A stretch of DNA of 64,000 nt, from the NCBI GenBank assembly GCA_018340375.1, contig JAFFJZ010000120.1, forward strand, positions 1-64,000, given 5' to 3'. The notes beneath the pieces were generated by a model, which saw nothing but the letters and a program-made list of their open reading frames with translations, made no database searches and was not told where the DNA came from. This DNA comes from Gonatopus flavifemur (Eukaryota; Arthropoda; Insecta; Hymenoptera; Dryinidae). The position numbers were made by a program, and so were the translations under genes. Of the stretch, positions 11,665 through 22,300 are shown piece after piece (position 1 is the stretch's first letter; the number at the start of each line of letters is the position of its first letter).

Positions 11665-12044
11665 GGGCTGAGGATACAATTACAGCCTGAGCGAGTGAAC
11701 CCGTCTAAGAATCTGATCCAGTCGCTCAATATAACGAGAAAAAAAATTCTTCGAAGCAAAAATAAAAAATGTAGCTTTTTAAAACTTTTCAAAACACACA
11801 GTTTTTTGTCTTAAAAACTGTTTTGTGTGACAAAATAGTTTGTCATATAAACATTAAAAAGTGAGATTTTTTTACGATTTGGAAAAATTCAAAGCGACAA
11901 AGTTGTCCTTCCATGATCAAAGAAGTGTCCCTGGAATTTTCAGATCAATCGAATAAAAATGAGGAAGATATTGAAAATTTGCTACGCTGACGCGACTCGT
12001 TTATGAACCATCAAGCATACTGTCATGTACCGCGTATACGAATA

Positions 12045-12374
12045 TACTGAGAGAAAATAAGCGTAAAAATTACAATTCTCATTGACAAAGTGAAGACATC
12101 GTGGACAATAGAGGATAATTGCTCAACATTAGTTCAATAAATTACTGTTTAAGATACGAGCGTCTGCCTCGGATCTCTCTTTCTATCGTATAGAAGTGCT
12201 CTTTTCTAACGAACGGACTCGGATGGTAAACGCTCGTGTCCTCTAAAATAGTGATATTATTTATTTCAATGGTAATCTATTGAACTTATATTGAGCGAGT
12301 GTCGTCTATTGTCCGCCATGTCTTCATTTTGTCAATAAAGATTGTAATTTTTACGCTTTTTGTCTCTCAGTGCA
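12045..12374. mobile_element. Mariner-like palindromic MITE, itself interrupted
   Basis: The ends TACTGAGAGAAAATAAGCG and CGCTTTTTGTCTCTCAGTGCA match the MITE at 9,064-9,279. Internal pairing uses GTGAAGACATCGTGGACAAT and its complement. A ~93-bp GATACGAGCG repeat sits in its loop, so three elements are stacked here. Confidence 0.68.
12153..12245. repeat. GATACGAGCG small repeat inserted in MITE loop
   Basis: Bounded by GATACGAGCGT and ACGCTCGTGTC in inverted orientation. The interior shares CTCTCTTTCTATCGTATAGA and a CTCGGATGGTAA segment with copies at about 7,300 and 16,780. Confidence 0.6.
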
Positions 12375-12650
12375 GCATTGCCTTGACGGTAAAAGAGACG
12401 CCTCATCTTAAATAATGTTCAATATCCTCCACATTTTTTACTCAATTGATCTAAAAATTTCAGGAAGACTTCTTCGAACATTGACGAAAAACTTTTTTGC
12501 TTTGAGTTTTTTCAAATCGAAAATTCCATCAATACTTTTTTGCATTTTAACTGCAAAGCACATGTTCTTAGCAAAATTTGTTCGCTGTTGAACATCAATA
12601 ACTTGATGGGAGTTTTCTTCGGGAATCAATGATGAAGTCTGATATAAAAT

Positions 12651-13011
12651 TTCAAGTCATCACTGTATACATGTATCACGTTTTTCTTAATTTCTGCGGG
12701 TGGGGTGGGGTGAAGGTGTTGAGAGTCCATTCCCTCATTCAAATATTATCCTTTGATCAACTGCAACACATTCCTCTAAAAAAAACACCTACAAAATCCT
12801 TTGTTTCCTCACAAGTAAAACTTCTGCATATTTACCTCAAGTTGAACATGCAATTTGGGGATTTTCATTTCCCTGAGAAACATAAAAGCGCGAGCGAGTT
12901 TCCTGCAGGTCCTTCGATCGAGCCACTCCAGTCGGAGGAGCGATATTCTCAAGTGGTTTCTCTCTCTCTTTACAGAGATCCAAATAAAACTTTCGAGGCA
13001 TCTTTAACATT
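12651..13011. other. Non-coding spacer
   Basis: No element boundary is found. A TTTCCTGCAG acceptor-like site near 12,909 and a short open frame after it were considered as a continuation of the 10.66-kb exon but lack support. Confidence 0.35.
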
Positions 13012-13210
13012 CCCATGTGAAAAAATTAGGCATTGCTAGGTCTAAACTAGACATAAATTGTGTATGGAAATGGGCATAGAAAATTATACATGTCAAAATA
13101 ACTCATCTATTGATTCTCTTCTCAAATATCATAGATTGTTTTTGTATGCCCATTTCCATACACAATTTATGTCTAGTTTAGACCTAGCTAGTGTAATTTT
13201 TTCACATGGG
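13012..13210. mobile_element. 199-bp palindromic MITE
   Basis: CCCATGTGAAAAAATTA at the left and its complement at the right enclose a strong palindrome (GCTAGGTCTAAACTAGACAT and its mirror). Non-coding. Confidence 0.72.
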
Positions 13211-13252
13211 TTGCTACGATTTTTGACTTATCCAAAATTCCATTTCGTAATA

Positions 13253-14766
13253 TACATTACCGGTCAAAAGTTTGGCATCACTTCGTGCCAAACAGAAATG
13301 GGTTCAAACTTGAATATCTCAGCGACGAATTGTTGTACAGAAGCGAATAAAAGAGCGATTTGAAGGGCAGAGTCTGCTTCTTTCATGTCCATTGATCTTT
13401 GTGGTATGTCATGATTCTACAACAACCTGCATCAAATTCAATATCAATATTTTTGTCGTTATTGCTTCCTCGTTAGAGGGAAGCTTTGTGATCGTTTTCG
13501 GGGACCGAAAATTTTTTTGCCTCCAAAACGAAAATCTCTTACACTAAAATGTTTCTCAGAGCTCGGGGAACAATTTTGGTTCCGTGTCTGTCTGTCTGTA
13601 TGTGCGCATTTTGCGAACGGGGATATTTTCCGTTCCTATTATTCGATCGTCATGAAATTTTTACCACGGTTGTGTGTAGTGTTGGTAGTGGTCCCATATA
13701 AGTTTCAACCAGATTCTTACAGAAGAACGGGAGGGGAGAGGAAAAATGTTATCAAAAATCGTGATTTTGAGAACGCGCATATCTTCGCTTCCTACTATCC
13801 GATTGCGATGAAACTTATACAACGTTCTAGTTATGATACGGTTGAAAACTGTGGGAAATCTTTTTTTGCGATCCGCGTTATTTGACAATATTTTGAAAGC
13901 ATGCCTTCCCTATGTCCGTATCATCCGAATGCCATGGAATTTCGAACATATTCAATTCACGAGGTGTTAGTTACGCGGTATAAATTTCAAGCAAATCGGA
14001 CGCAAGGGAAGGAAATAGTAAGCATTAAGCTTTGAAACAGAATTTGAAAACCTCGAAAATACCGTTATCATGCGGGTATCCTTCGTTTCTATTATCCGTT
14101 CGTTATGAAATTTTTACCACAGTTTTATGCGGTGTCGACAGTGGTCCCATATCAATTTTAACCTCATCCTCACAGGAAAAAACGGGATAAGGAAAGGAAA
14201 CATGTTATCGAAAATTTTGATTTCACGATCGGGCATGTCTTCGCTTCCTGTTATCCGATTGCAATGAAATATAGCACGTTCGAGGGAGCCATGTGCCAAT
14301 TGGCACAGTTTTTTTTACTTGTAATTTTGAAACTATTTACAGGACGAAAAGTTTCCAGGAAGAAAACAAAGCTTCCCTCTAACGAGGAAGCAAAAGTTTA
14401 ATTTTGAGATGTATTATACGGAAAAAATACTTCCAGAAGTTTTTGATTGTATTTAAAGATTTTTTTTCTCTACCAGAATTCTGTACAAGATATTCATTTT
14501 CGTATTTTCGTGTTATACTTTGCTTTCGAGGTGCATCTGTTTGAAAACCTGAAAAAATAACGGCAAAAATACTCATATTGAATTTGATGTACGTTGTTGT
14601 AGAATCATGACATATCGCAAAGATTAAACGACATTCAAAAAGCAGACTTTGCCCTTCAAATCGCTTTTTCATTCGCTTCTCTACAACAATTCAGCGCTGA
14701 GATATTCAACTTTGCAGTCATCTCTGTTTGGCACGAAGTTATGCCTAACTTTTGACCGGTAGTGTA
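13253..14766. mobile_element. Tc1/mariner-type non-autonomous element
   Basis: The termini TACATTACCGGTCAAAAGTT and its mirror TTTTGACCGGTAGTGTA end in TA. TNACCGGTCAAAAGTTNGG is a common Tc1/mariner-like end. Arms of about 200 bp pair (GCACGAAGT, CAACAATTC, AGATATTCAA). No transposase frame is present. A different element (13,464-14,391) occupies its interior. Confidence 0.68.
13464..14391. mobile_element. Nested element with 25-bp palindromic ends
   Basis: The ends are GCTTCCTCGTTAGAGGGAAG plus CTTTG and the exact inverse; each end is itself a hairpin. Inside are two tandem copies (about 453 bp apart) of a segment with TATTATTCGATCGTCATGAA, GTGGTCCCATAT and CTTCCTACTATCCGATTG. Non-coding; family not recognised. 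Confidence 0.62.
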
Positions 14767-15830
14767 TCAATTCCATCGGACTCAAACGATCAATTTGAAA
14801 TATTCATAATGATTGGAAAACACAACATTGGTCTTTAGTACAATCGATGAAGATAGTGCATCATTGCAGTACTATATTCACGCACCATAAGACATTAGGA
14901 GGATAGAAACATAAGCTGAGGTAAGTACACACACAGTTATGTCGCACGCAACGTAGTTATTTCTAGGACAGAAACCGCATGAAATCTAGTACATAAACTT
15001 GATTTTTATTAGGATTTATGAGATTTTGCCAATAACTCTGATTAAATCTTATAAGGTTTTTATAAAACTCATATGAAATCATAAAATCCCATAAGTTCTA
15101 GGACAGAAACCGCATATAAACTGATAAAAACTCATTAGAATCTTATATAAACTAATAAGATTTATATATGAGAATTTATGAGACCTTTTCAACAGGGCAA
15201 ACTATTGGATTTAGAGATACATTGTCCAAACAAAAAAAGTTTCTTATCTTGTTGGGAATAAGTTCTGCACAAAACGTTTCTTTAATTTTTGAATTATTCA
15301 TTTGAATATAACTATGATATTCAAATGAATGTAAAAATAATTCTAAAAAATTTATATCTAAAAATAAGGTTATGTTTTTTAGGACGAAGAATCTGAATAT
15401 CATACCACTCCTACAAGATTCATCATCAATTTTTTCTTATCAACAATTCATTTGTTTTGATTATCAATTGGGTTAAATTAATTTCGAAACATCGGTTTGA
15501 CGGGAACATTTTTCGGATGAAAAAAGATTCTTATCCGGAAGTAAATAAATTTTGTCCACATCATTACATGTTTTATTGAAATAATCATGTCTTAATTAAT
15601 ATAATAATTATATTCAAATTAACAATTAAGAGATTAGAGAAATGTTTTTGTATAGAACTTATTCCTAACAAGATGAGAAATTTTTTCTCGAGGTAGGTCT
15701 TTACCTCCTTTTTCGCTAGGTAGTTTTTTTTCTCGAAAACTGTTGAGCATATAAAAAAAACTTGAAGGAAGACTCGGATTGATTTTTCATACCCCATCAC
15801 CCAGTATTTTTAGTTTTTTGAAATTCGAGC
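14767..15830. other. AT-rich spacer with decayed repeats
   Basis: A segment beginning TTCTAGGACAGAAACCGCAT occurs twice (about 14,962 and 15,096), followed by ATAAACTNATAA motifs, a short direct repeat. No gene is supported. Confidence 0.45.
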
Positions 15831-16735
15831 GTCTAAGTGCTTATTGCATGGGGACCCTCAATTGTTAAATGCACAAATTAAAACAATCGCGATCCCCATC
15901 GAGTGTTATATATTTTCGTTCCACTTACTATCAGCAATAAATAAAGTGCAATATGAAAAATTTACAAAAATATGACGTCTGTGTATTAGCACCCGCCACT
16001 TTGAATTCTTCATTTACCCGAGATAATTGTTAAATAAACAAACAAAGTATCACCATCGTGATCCCTCTCAAATGTTATATGCTCTTGTTCTCTGTATCAT
16101 CTACAAGTAAGCAAAGAGCAATATAAAAAAATTCTGTTCATTGTCACATAGCTTCATCGTTTGCGTTCAAGCAAAACTCAAGAGGAATCATTTTTTACCC
16201 ACAGCTCAACTCTCACCCAATGCAGCTAAAACTCATATGGGACCTTCATGACTCTCAATATGAGACTTTCGTCTCTTCGATGGTCACATTTGAGCGAAAT
16301 TACATGACATGTGCATGATCAGAACGTAACAAACCAAGACCCTCAGAAAATTACTGAAACCTTCGATTCCGAAGAAACAAACTTTTCATCGCTCCTTACC
16401 CAATTCTGCTGAAACTCATACAGGACCGTTATAAGCCCATTCCTAAAATCTAGTATGAGTTTCATTAGGATCAGATGATTAGAAGATGAGATATACGAGT
16501 TTGCAAAATTGAGCCACGAAAAAAACAAAAATATTGCCACATCGATCCAGGCAATGTCTGATCCTGCGAGTCGATTTAAATTCATATGGAACATTCATCT
16601 ATTCGCTAGTCACATCTGAGCGAAGTTGCATGATATTCGGATTATTACAATACAACGAAGGCACGCTTTCAAAAAATCCCTAAAAATATCGATTCCAAAC
16701 AAAATTTTTCCCCCTTTGAATTGATTCAAGATGAA
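15831..16735. repeat. Diverged direct repeats
   Basis: Two pairs are visible. About 15,838-15,960 resembles 16,040-16,125 (AATTGTTAAATNNACAAA, CGTGATCCC, GAGTGTTATAT). About 16,205-16,390 resembles 16,560-16,700 (CTCATATGG, GGTCACATTTGAGCGAAATT, CCTTCGATTCC). Function and family unknown. Confidence 0.45.
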
Positions 16736-16736
16736 A

Positions 16737-16833
16737 CGAGCGTTTTTCCGGACCTCTCTTTCTATCTTATATGCGTGTCCTTTTCTCACCAATGTGCTCT
16801 GATGGTAACGCTCGTATCCTCTCAAGTATACAA
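16737..16833. repeat. Copy of the GATACCAGCG/ACGAGCG small repeat
   Basis: Shares CTCTCTTTCTATCTTATA and TCTCACCAATGTGCTCTGAT with the copies near 7,300, followed by GGTAACGCTCGTATCC. The ends ACGAGCG and CGCTCGT are inverted. Confidence 0.55.
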
Positions 16834-17101
16834 TGTGTATGCAAAAGGAGGAGGGGAGAGTAAAAGGGTGTAAGTCATGTGATGATTCGCTGACCTTTGT
16901 AATACAGAGGTTGTCATAATAAAAAACTTTTGTACGTGAATGTCTCGTATATTTGTCCAGGAGACAATTGTAATTACAAAAATCAAATGTTAAAAAAAAA
17001 CATATTAGAACATATACAAAGCGCCGTATGCGCCGATAATACTGATTTATTGTGTGATGCGCACACATTACATATCACTTCTCTGAAAAAAAATGTAGGC
17101 G
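16834..17101. other. Spacer, nothing recognised
   Basis: No element or exon delimited. Ends at the palindromic MITE beginning near 17,102. Confidence 0.35.
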
Positions 17102-17257
17102 GCACCGAATAGAAGAATTGGTGGTTTCTCAACCTTTATAGTAACATATAGTGATCGTAATAATTATATTAGGAAGAGAAAACCGAACGAATCGATTTAG
17201 TGATCACAACAATTTACCTATAACGTTGAAGAACCACAAATTTTTCTATTCGGTGCA
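17102..17257. mobile_element. 156-bp palindromic MITE
   Basis: GCACCGAATAGAA at the left pairs with TTCTATTCGGTGC at the right, with further pairing of GGTTTCTCAACCTTTATAG to its diverged mirror. A related copy lies at about 18,180-18,330. Confidence 0.65.
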
Positions 17258-18788
17258 ACCAATACTTATGTAATTATATTAAATTAAAATTCTATAACTA
17301 TTTTTACAACCGTAAGAAAAAAAAGCCGATTTAACGATAACAATATTTCATTATAAACGTTTAAAAATAATCAACTGGTCATTAAACTTCGTTCAAAAAA
17401 GGAAACATATCTTGCACAGATTTTAATACATACTCGAAAGAAGAATAAGTCACATGTTGCAGTGAAGCGTACAGAATAAATATTAAAATTGAGGAAAACA
17501 AGATGAATTTCCATCATAAACTGCCCTACACTGTAAAAACATCTGTGCAGAATCACGCAAATATATAAATGGAACAATATAATTTTCCAATGAAAATTAT
17601 GTTGACATTTCGCCAATAATTATAAGATACTTACAATTGTTGTAAAATTCCGTCATTAAACATAGTAGAATTCCGAAACATTATAAAATCTTATGAAAAA
17701 TCATTGGATATATTTTTGCTAATGATTCTCGATGGGATTTCACAATTTTTTGTAAAGTTGCTGATTTATTGTGGATTTTACAAAAATTGTAATAATCTTA
17801 TATTATTCGTGGAATTTTACCGTAATCTTCATTTGAAAATTACATCGTTTCAATTACATATTTGTGATTCTACGCCAATTTTTTTACAGTGTGGAGATTT
17901 TATAATGGAAATTCATCGTGCTTTCCTCAATTTTCCGTAACATTTATTCTGCACGTATTACTATAAGATGCGACTTATTCACCTTTCGAGTATTATTAGT
18001 ATCTGTGATGCGAGATATTTTTACTTTTTTAATCACAGATTAATGACTAGTTACTTTTTTTTGTCAACACGTTCATAATGAAATATTGTAATCGTTGAAT
18101 CGGTTTGGTTTTTTCTTGCGATGGTAAAAATAATTATTAAATTATAATCTAATATAATTACAAATGTATAAGTTCTAGCAGATAGAAAAATTGATGATTT
18201 TTCAACCTCCAGTCATATATTGGGATCGTGATAATGATATTAGAACAAAAAAAAAACAAACCGATTTACCGATCACAATAATTTACTATAAACATAGAAA
18301 ACTCACTAATTTTTCTATTCGCTGGAACTTATACTTTTTTGATTATATTGGATTATAATTTTGTAATTATTTTCATAATCGTAAGAAAAAAAATAGAATA
18401 TTTCACTTTCAACGTTGAAAACAAATTAGTTATCAAATTTTCTTCTGAAACGGAAAAACATCTCATGTGACAGATTACTACTCAAGAATCATAAGTCGCA
18501 TGTTTTAGTGAAACGTACAAAATAAATGTTACGAAAATTGAGGGAAGCCAGATGAATTTTCATTATAAAATGGCCTTCACTGTAAAAAAAATCTGCATAA
18601 AATCACATAAATATGTAAATGATCCAATGTAATCTTCCAATAAAAATTATGGTAAAATTCTGCCAATAATTATGATTGAAAATGTAGTAAATTATTTTTC
18701 ATGAAATTAAATGAAGGAATGGAAAATGTGGCGAAAAAAAAAAATTCCAGGGAGTCCGCAAAATTGCACTAACTCCTCCTTCAGTCCC
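17258..18788. repeat. Three copies of a ~260-bp repeat, one inverted
   Basis: A segment with ATACTCGAAAGAAGAATAAG, AAATTGAGGAAAACA and GATGAATTTCCATCATAAA (about 17,364-17,630) recurs as a direct copy at about 18,430-18,680. It also recurs inverted at about 17,830-18,060. The inverted pair is a foldback with a ~200-bp loop. Non-coding; lies downstream of the repeat-rich minus-strand gene. Confidence 0.55.
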
Positions 18789-19382
18789 CTACTGCGTGAA
18801 GTAAGCATACAACAAGTTGTTACTCAACTCAGGATTGAAGATTGGAGTTCGGTTTCCCCGATTGAAATGATGGCTACATCTTACTGTCCCGTCTCGTCTG
18901 CTCCACCCGCGTCCGCGACGCTGGGAAACTGGACCCTGGAATCTCTGTGGCAATAGGTTGCGCATTTGCAACTCCTGTTGCAAATTATGTTGGTTCAGCG
19001 ACGGAAATTGTTGCGGCTGTTGCAGCAGCTGTTGTTGCGCCTGTTGGAGGAGGTGTTGTTGCAGCAGTTGAAGTGGTTCGTGTTGCGGCTGTTGCATTGG
19101 TTGTGGTTGCGGCTGTTGCATTGGTTGTGGTTGCGGCTGTTGCATTGGTTGTTGTTGCGGCTGTTGCAGCAATTGTTGTTGCGCCTGTTGAAGCAGTTGC
19201 TGTTGCAGCTGTTGAAGCAGTTGTTGCTGCGGCTGTTGAGGCGGTTGTTGTTGCGGTTGTTGTTGCAGCTGTTGTTGCGGTTGTTGTTGCAGCTGTTGTT
19301 GTGGCTGTTGCTGCGGCTGTTGTTGCGATCGTTGCAGAGCCTCAAAATTTTGCATGACGAACGCTACAGTTTCCTGAATGAT
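18789..19382 (-). CDS. Terminal exon: Gln/Pro repeat and RGR tail
   Basis: The acceptor TTATTACAG precedes ATC in phase 0; the frame ends at TAG 18789-18791. A CAG/CAA/CCG trinucleotide-rich tract gives QQQPQQQL-type repeats. The final 70 residues are less repetitive and contain RRGRGWSRR, then FNPELSNNLLYAYFTQ. The opposite strand is also open through this tract, an artefact of the repeat. Confidence 0.65.
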   Translation of the reverse strand: MIQETVAFVMQNFEALQRSQQQPQQQPQQQLQQQPQQQLQQQPQQQPPQQPQQQLLQQLQQQLLQQAQQQLLQQPQQQPMQQPQPQPMQQPQPQPMQQPQHEPLQLLQQHLLQQAQQQLLQQPQQFPSLNQHNLQQELQMRNLLPQRFQGPVSQRRGRGWSRRDGTVRCSHHFNRGNRTPIFNPELSNNLLYAYFTQ

Positions 19383-22300
19383 CTGTAATAAAGATGTCAT
19401 AGTTCAATCAAAAATAATTGCCCAATGATATGATCAATTTTGGAAGAAATCATTATTGATGTGGATTACTCACCTTCTTCAACGGGAGCTTTTTTCTCCG
19501 CGGTTTCTTGCCGCGATGGCCATTAACCGCTACGGATCCCGAGGACCCAGCAGCAGGTAGCGCAATCGAAGGCTCGGCAATGGCAACTGAAGGCACAGCG
19601 GTGTCGACGGAAGACGCAGCGGTTGCAACGGGAGGCGTAGTGTTGGCGACGGGAGGCGCAACGGTGACGACGGAAGGCGCAGCGGTGACGACGGAAGGCG
19701 CAGCGGTGACGACGGAAGGCGTAGTGTTGACGACGGGAGGCGCAACGGTGACGACGGAAGGCGCAGCGGTGACGACGGAAGGCGCAGCGGTGACGACGGA
19801 AGGCGCAGCGGTGACGACGGAAGGCGCAGCGGTGACGACGGAAGGCGCAGCGGTGACGACGGAAGGCGCAGCGATGGCGACGGGAGGCGCAGCCATGGCG
19901 GCGGATGGCGCAGCGGTAAGGACGGAAGGCGCAGCGGCAAGGACGGAAGGCACAGCGGTGACGACGAGAGGCGCAGCGGTGGCGACGGATGGCGCAGCGT
20001 TGACGGCGGAAGACGCAGCGTTGGCGACGGGAGGCGCATGAGTGGCGTCCGAAGACGCGATGGCGGTGACTTCGGCGTACGTGACCGAACCGAATTTCTT
20101 TCGGGTTTTTCCTTTTTTCGGTTCCGGGTAAATGTACTGCAACATAGGAAGATGGAGTGTCAGTACCAATTTTATTGCACAATAAATGTACTTATATATT
20201 GGCCGTGAGGTTTTCAACCGTCATTAGAATCCTTGCCTAAATTACAAACGAAGTGAATTTCTTTCATGACCCTGACTGACGTGCAACTGATGTGGGATGA
20301 ATATTCATCTCATTGCTACTATCACAAATGGACTGAAATTGTTCGTTTCCAGCTGCTAATTATTTATTACTAAACTTTTGGACATCAAATCTCAGTCAAC
20401 TATCTATTCATGTTAGTCAGAGTAAATTGAACTAACTTGACAAGTGACATTCACAAGACTTGAATCCACAGAGATATTATGTCCTATATTAGGGGCGCAG
20501 TGAGTTTGCTCTGACTAACATGAATTACTGACACGACAAATACTCAACTAAGGTTTGATGTCAAAGAGTATTTGAGAATGACTTAACTGAACTATAAATG
20601 TAATAACAAATCATTAGACAGGTGAAACTGAATAATTTAAGTCAATTTGCAATAGCAGAAGTGAATTGAATATTTATCATGTACTAGTTGCATATCAGTT
20701 AGAGTATTGAAGTGAATTCACTGTGCTTGTATTTTAGGAGACAATTCCTGTATTGGTTGAAAACCTTATGTTTTATTGAAAGGAACATGTATTGTTCAAT
20801 CAAATTATGTACAAATACTTCCTGGCATTGTATCTCAGTTGTGTGCCTATCGTGCCAGTAATTCATGGTAATCGGAGCAAATTCACTGTCTTCCGAATAT
20901 ATGACACAATATCTGTGTCGACTCAAGTCTTGAGAATACTGCTTGTCGAGAGAGTGTTATTCACTGTGATTTGCCAGAGTTATTGAGACAATAACTCTCA
21001 AATGAGGTTTGATTCCATAAAGTTTTTGCGAGTAATCCATTTGAACAATACATGTCCCTATAAAGCAGTCCCGAGGTCTCCAACCGATAAAAGAATTCTC
21101 TACTGAATCATAAGTATAGGAATTTCGTCCAATACCCTAACTGACATACAACTGGTATATGATGAATATTCAATTCATTTTTACTATTACAATTTGACTT
21201 GAATTATTCAATTTCGCTTGTGCAATCATTCATGAATATATTCATGATTCAGTGAAGTTGATTTCAAATACTTTTTGACATCAAATCTCAATCAAGTATC
21301 TATCGTGCCAGTAATCCATGTCAGTCAGAGCAAACTCACTGTGCTCTCAATATAAGACATAATACTTCTGTCGACTCAAGTCTTGAGAATGTTACTGGTC
21401 AAGTTTAATTTACTCTGACTAACATGAATTACTTGCACGATAGATAGTTGACTGAGATTTGATGTCAGAAAGTATTTGAAAATAACTCCACTGAACCATA
21501 AATATATTGATAAATCATTGCTCAAGCGAAATTGAATAATACAACTCAAATTGTAATAGCAGAAATGAATCGAATATTTATCATATACCAGTCCATATCA
21601 CTTAGGGTGCTGGAGGAAATTCACTATACTTTTGATTCAGTAGAGAATTCCTTTATCGCTTGAAAACCTCGGGCCTGGTTTATAGCGACATGTACTGTTC
21701 AGATAAATTATTTACAAAAACTTTTTGAAATCGAACTTCATTTGAGTATCTATTGTCCCAATACCTCTTGCTAATCACAGGGAAGAAAACTTCTTCGACA
21801 AATAGTATTCTCAAGACTTCAGTCGATACAGATATTGTATCATATATTGGAAGCACAGTGAGTTTGCTCTGACTACCATGAATCACTGGCACGATAGACA
21901 CACAACTGAGATACAATGTCAGGCAGTATTTGTAGATAAACTGATTGAACCATGCATGTTCCTGTAAGTGGAGCATAAGGTTTTCAATCAATACAGGAAT
22001 TGTCTCCTAAATTCAAAGCACAGCGGATTTGCGTCGATACCCTCACTGACATGCAACTGGTCCATGATGAATATTCAATTCACTTCTGCTATTGCAAATT
22101 GACTCAAATCATTCAGTTTTTCCTGTTTAGTTCTTCATTACTGTATTAAGGTGATACCAGCGACCCCTGAAGATGCAACCAGAACCATTGGTTAGAAAAG
22201 GACACATCCAAAATTATTCTAACAAATTATTCGATAATGAAACAATAAAATCAAAATATCGCTCTATACAGATCTTTTCCAATCAATAAAGATGGTCTGT

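Larger units (their letters stand above)
11665..12650. mobile_element. Second, diverged copy of the 8-kb foldback family
   Basis: The left part matches the element at 8,039 (GCCTGAGCGAGTGAA, TCTGATCCAGTCG, CAAAGCGACAAAGTTGTCC). The right part mirrors it (GACTTCTTCGAACATTGACG). Its centre is interrupted by a mariner-like MITE at 12,045-12,374. The outer right terminus is less clear than in the first copy. Confidence 0.6.

Noticed and set aside
12909..13000. Possible second exon of the 10.66-kb gene
   Set aside because: Phase fits and an acceptor is present, but the frame stops soon and shows no recognisable protein.
18947..19388. Long plus-strand ORFs (VAAVALVVVAAV and LLHWLWLRLL types)
   Set aside because: Antisense shadows of the Gln/Pro trinucleotide repeat; the minus-strand frame has splice sites and non-repetitive ends.
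19508..20041. Plus-strand ORF of TTEGAAV repeats
   Set aside because: A 21-bp minisatellite keeps all six frames nearly open; only the minus frame joins spliced exons.
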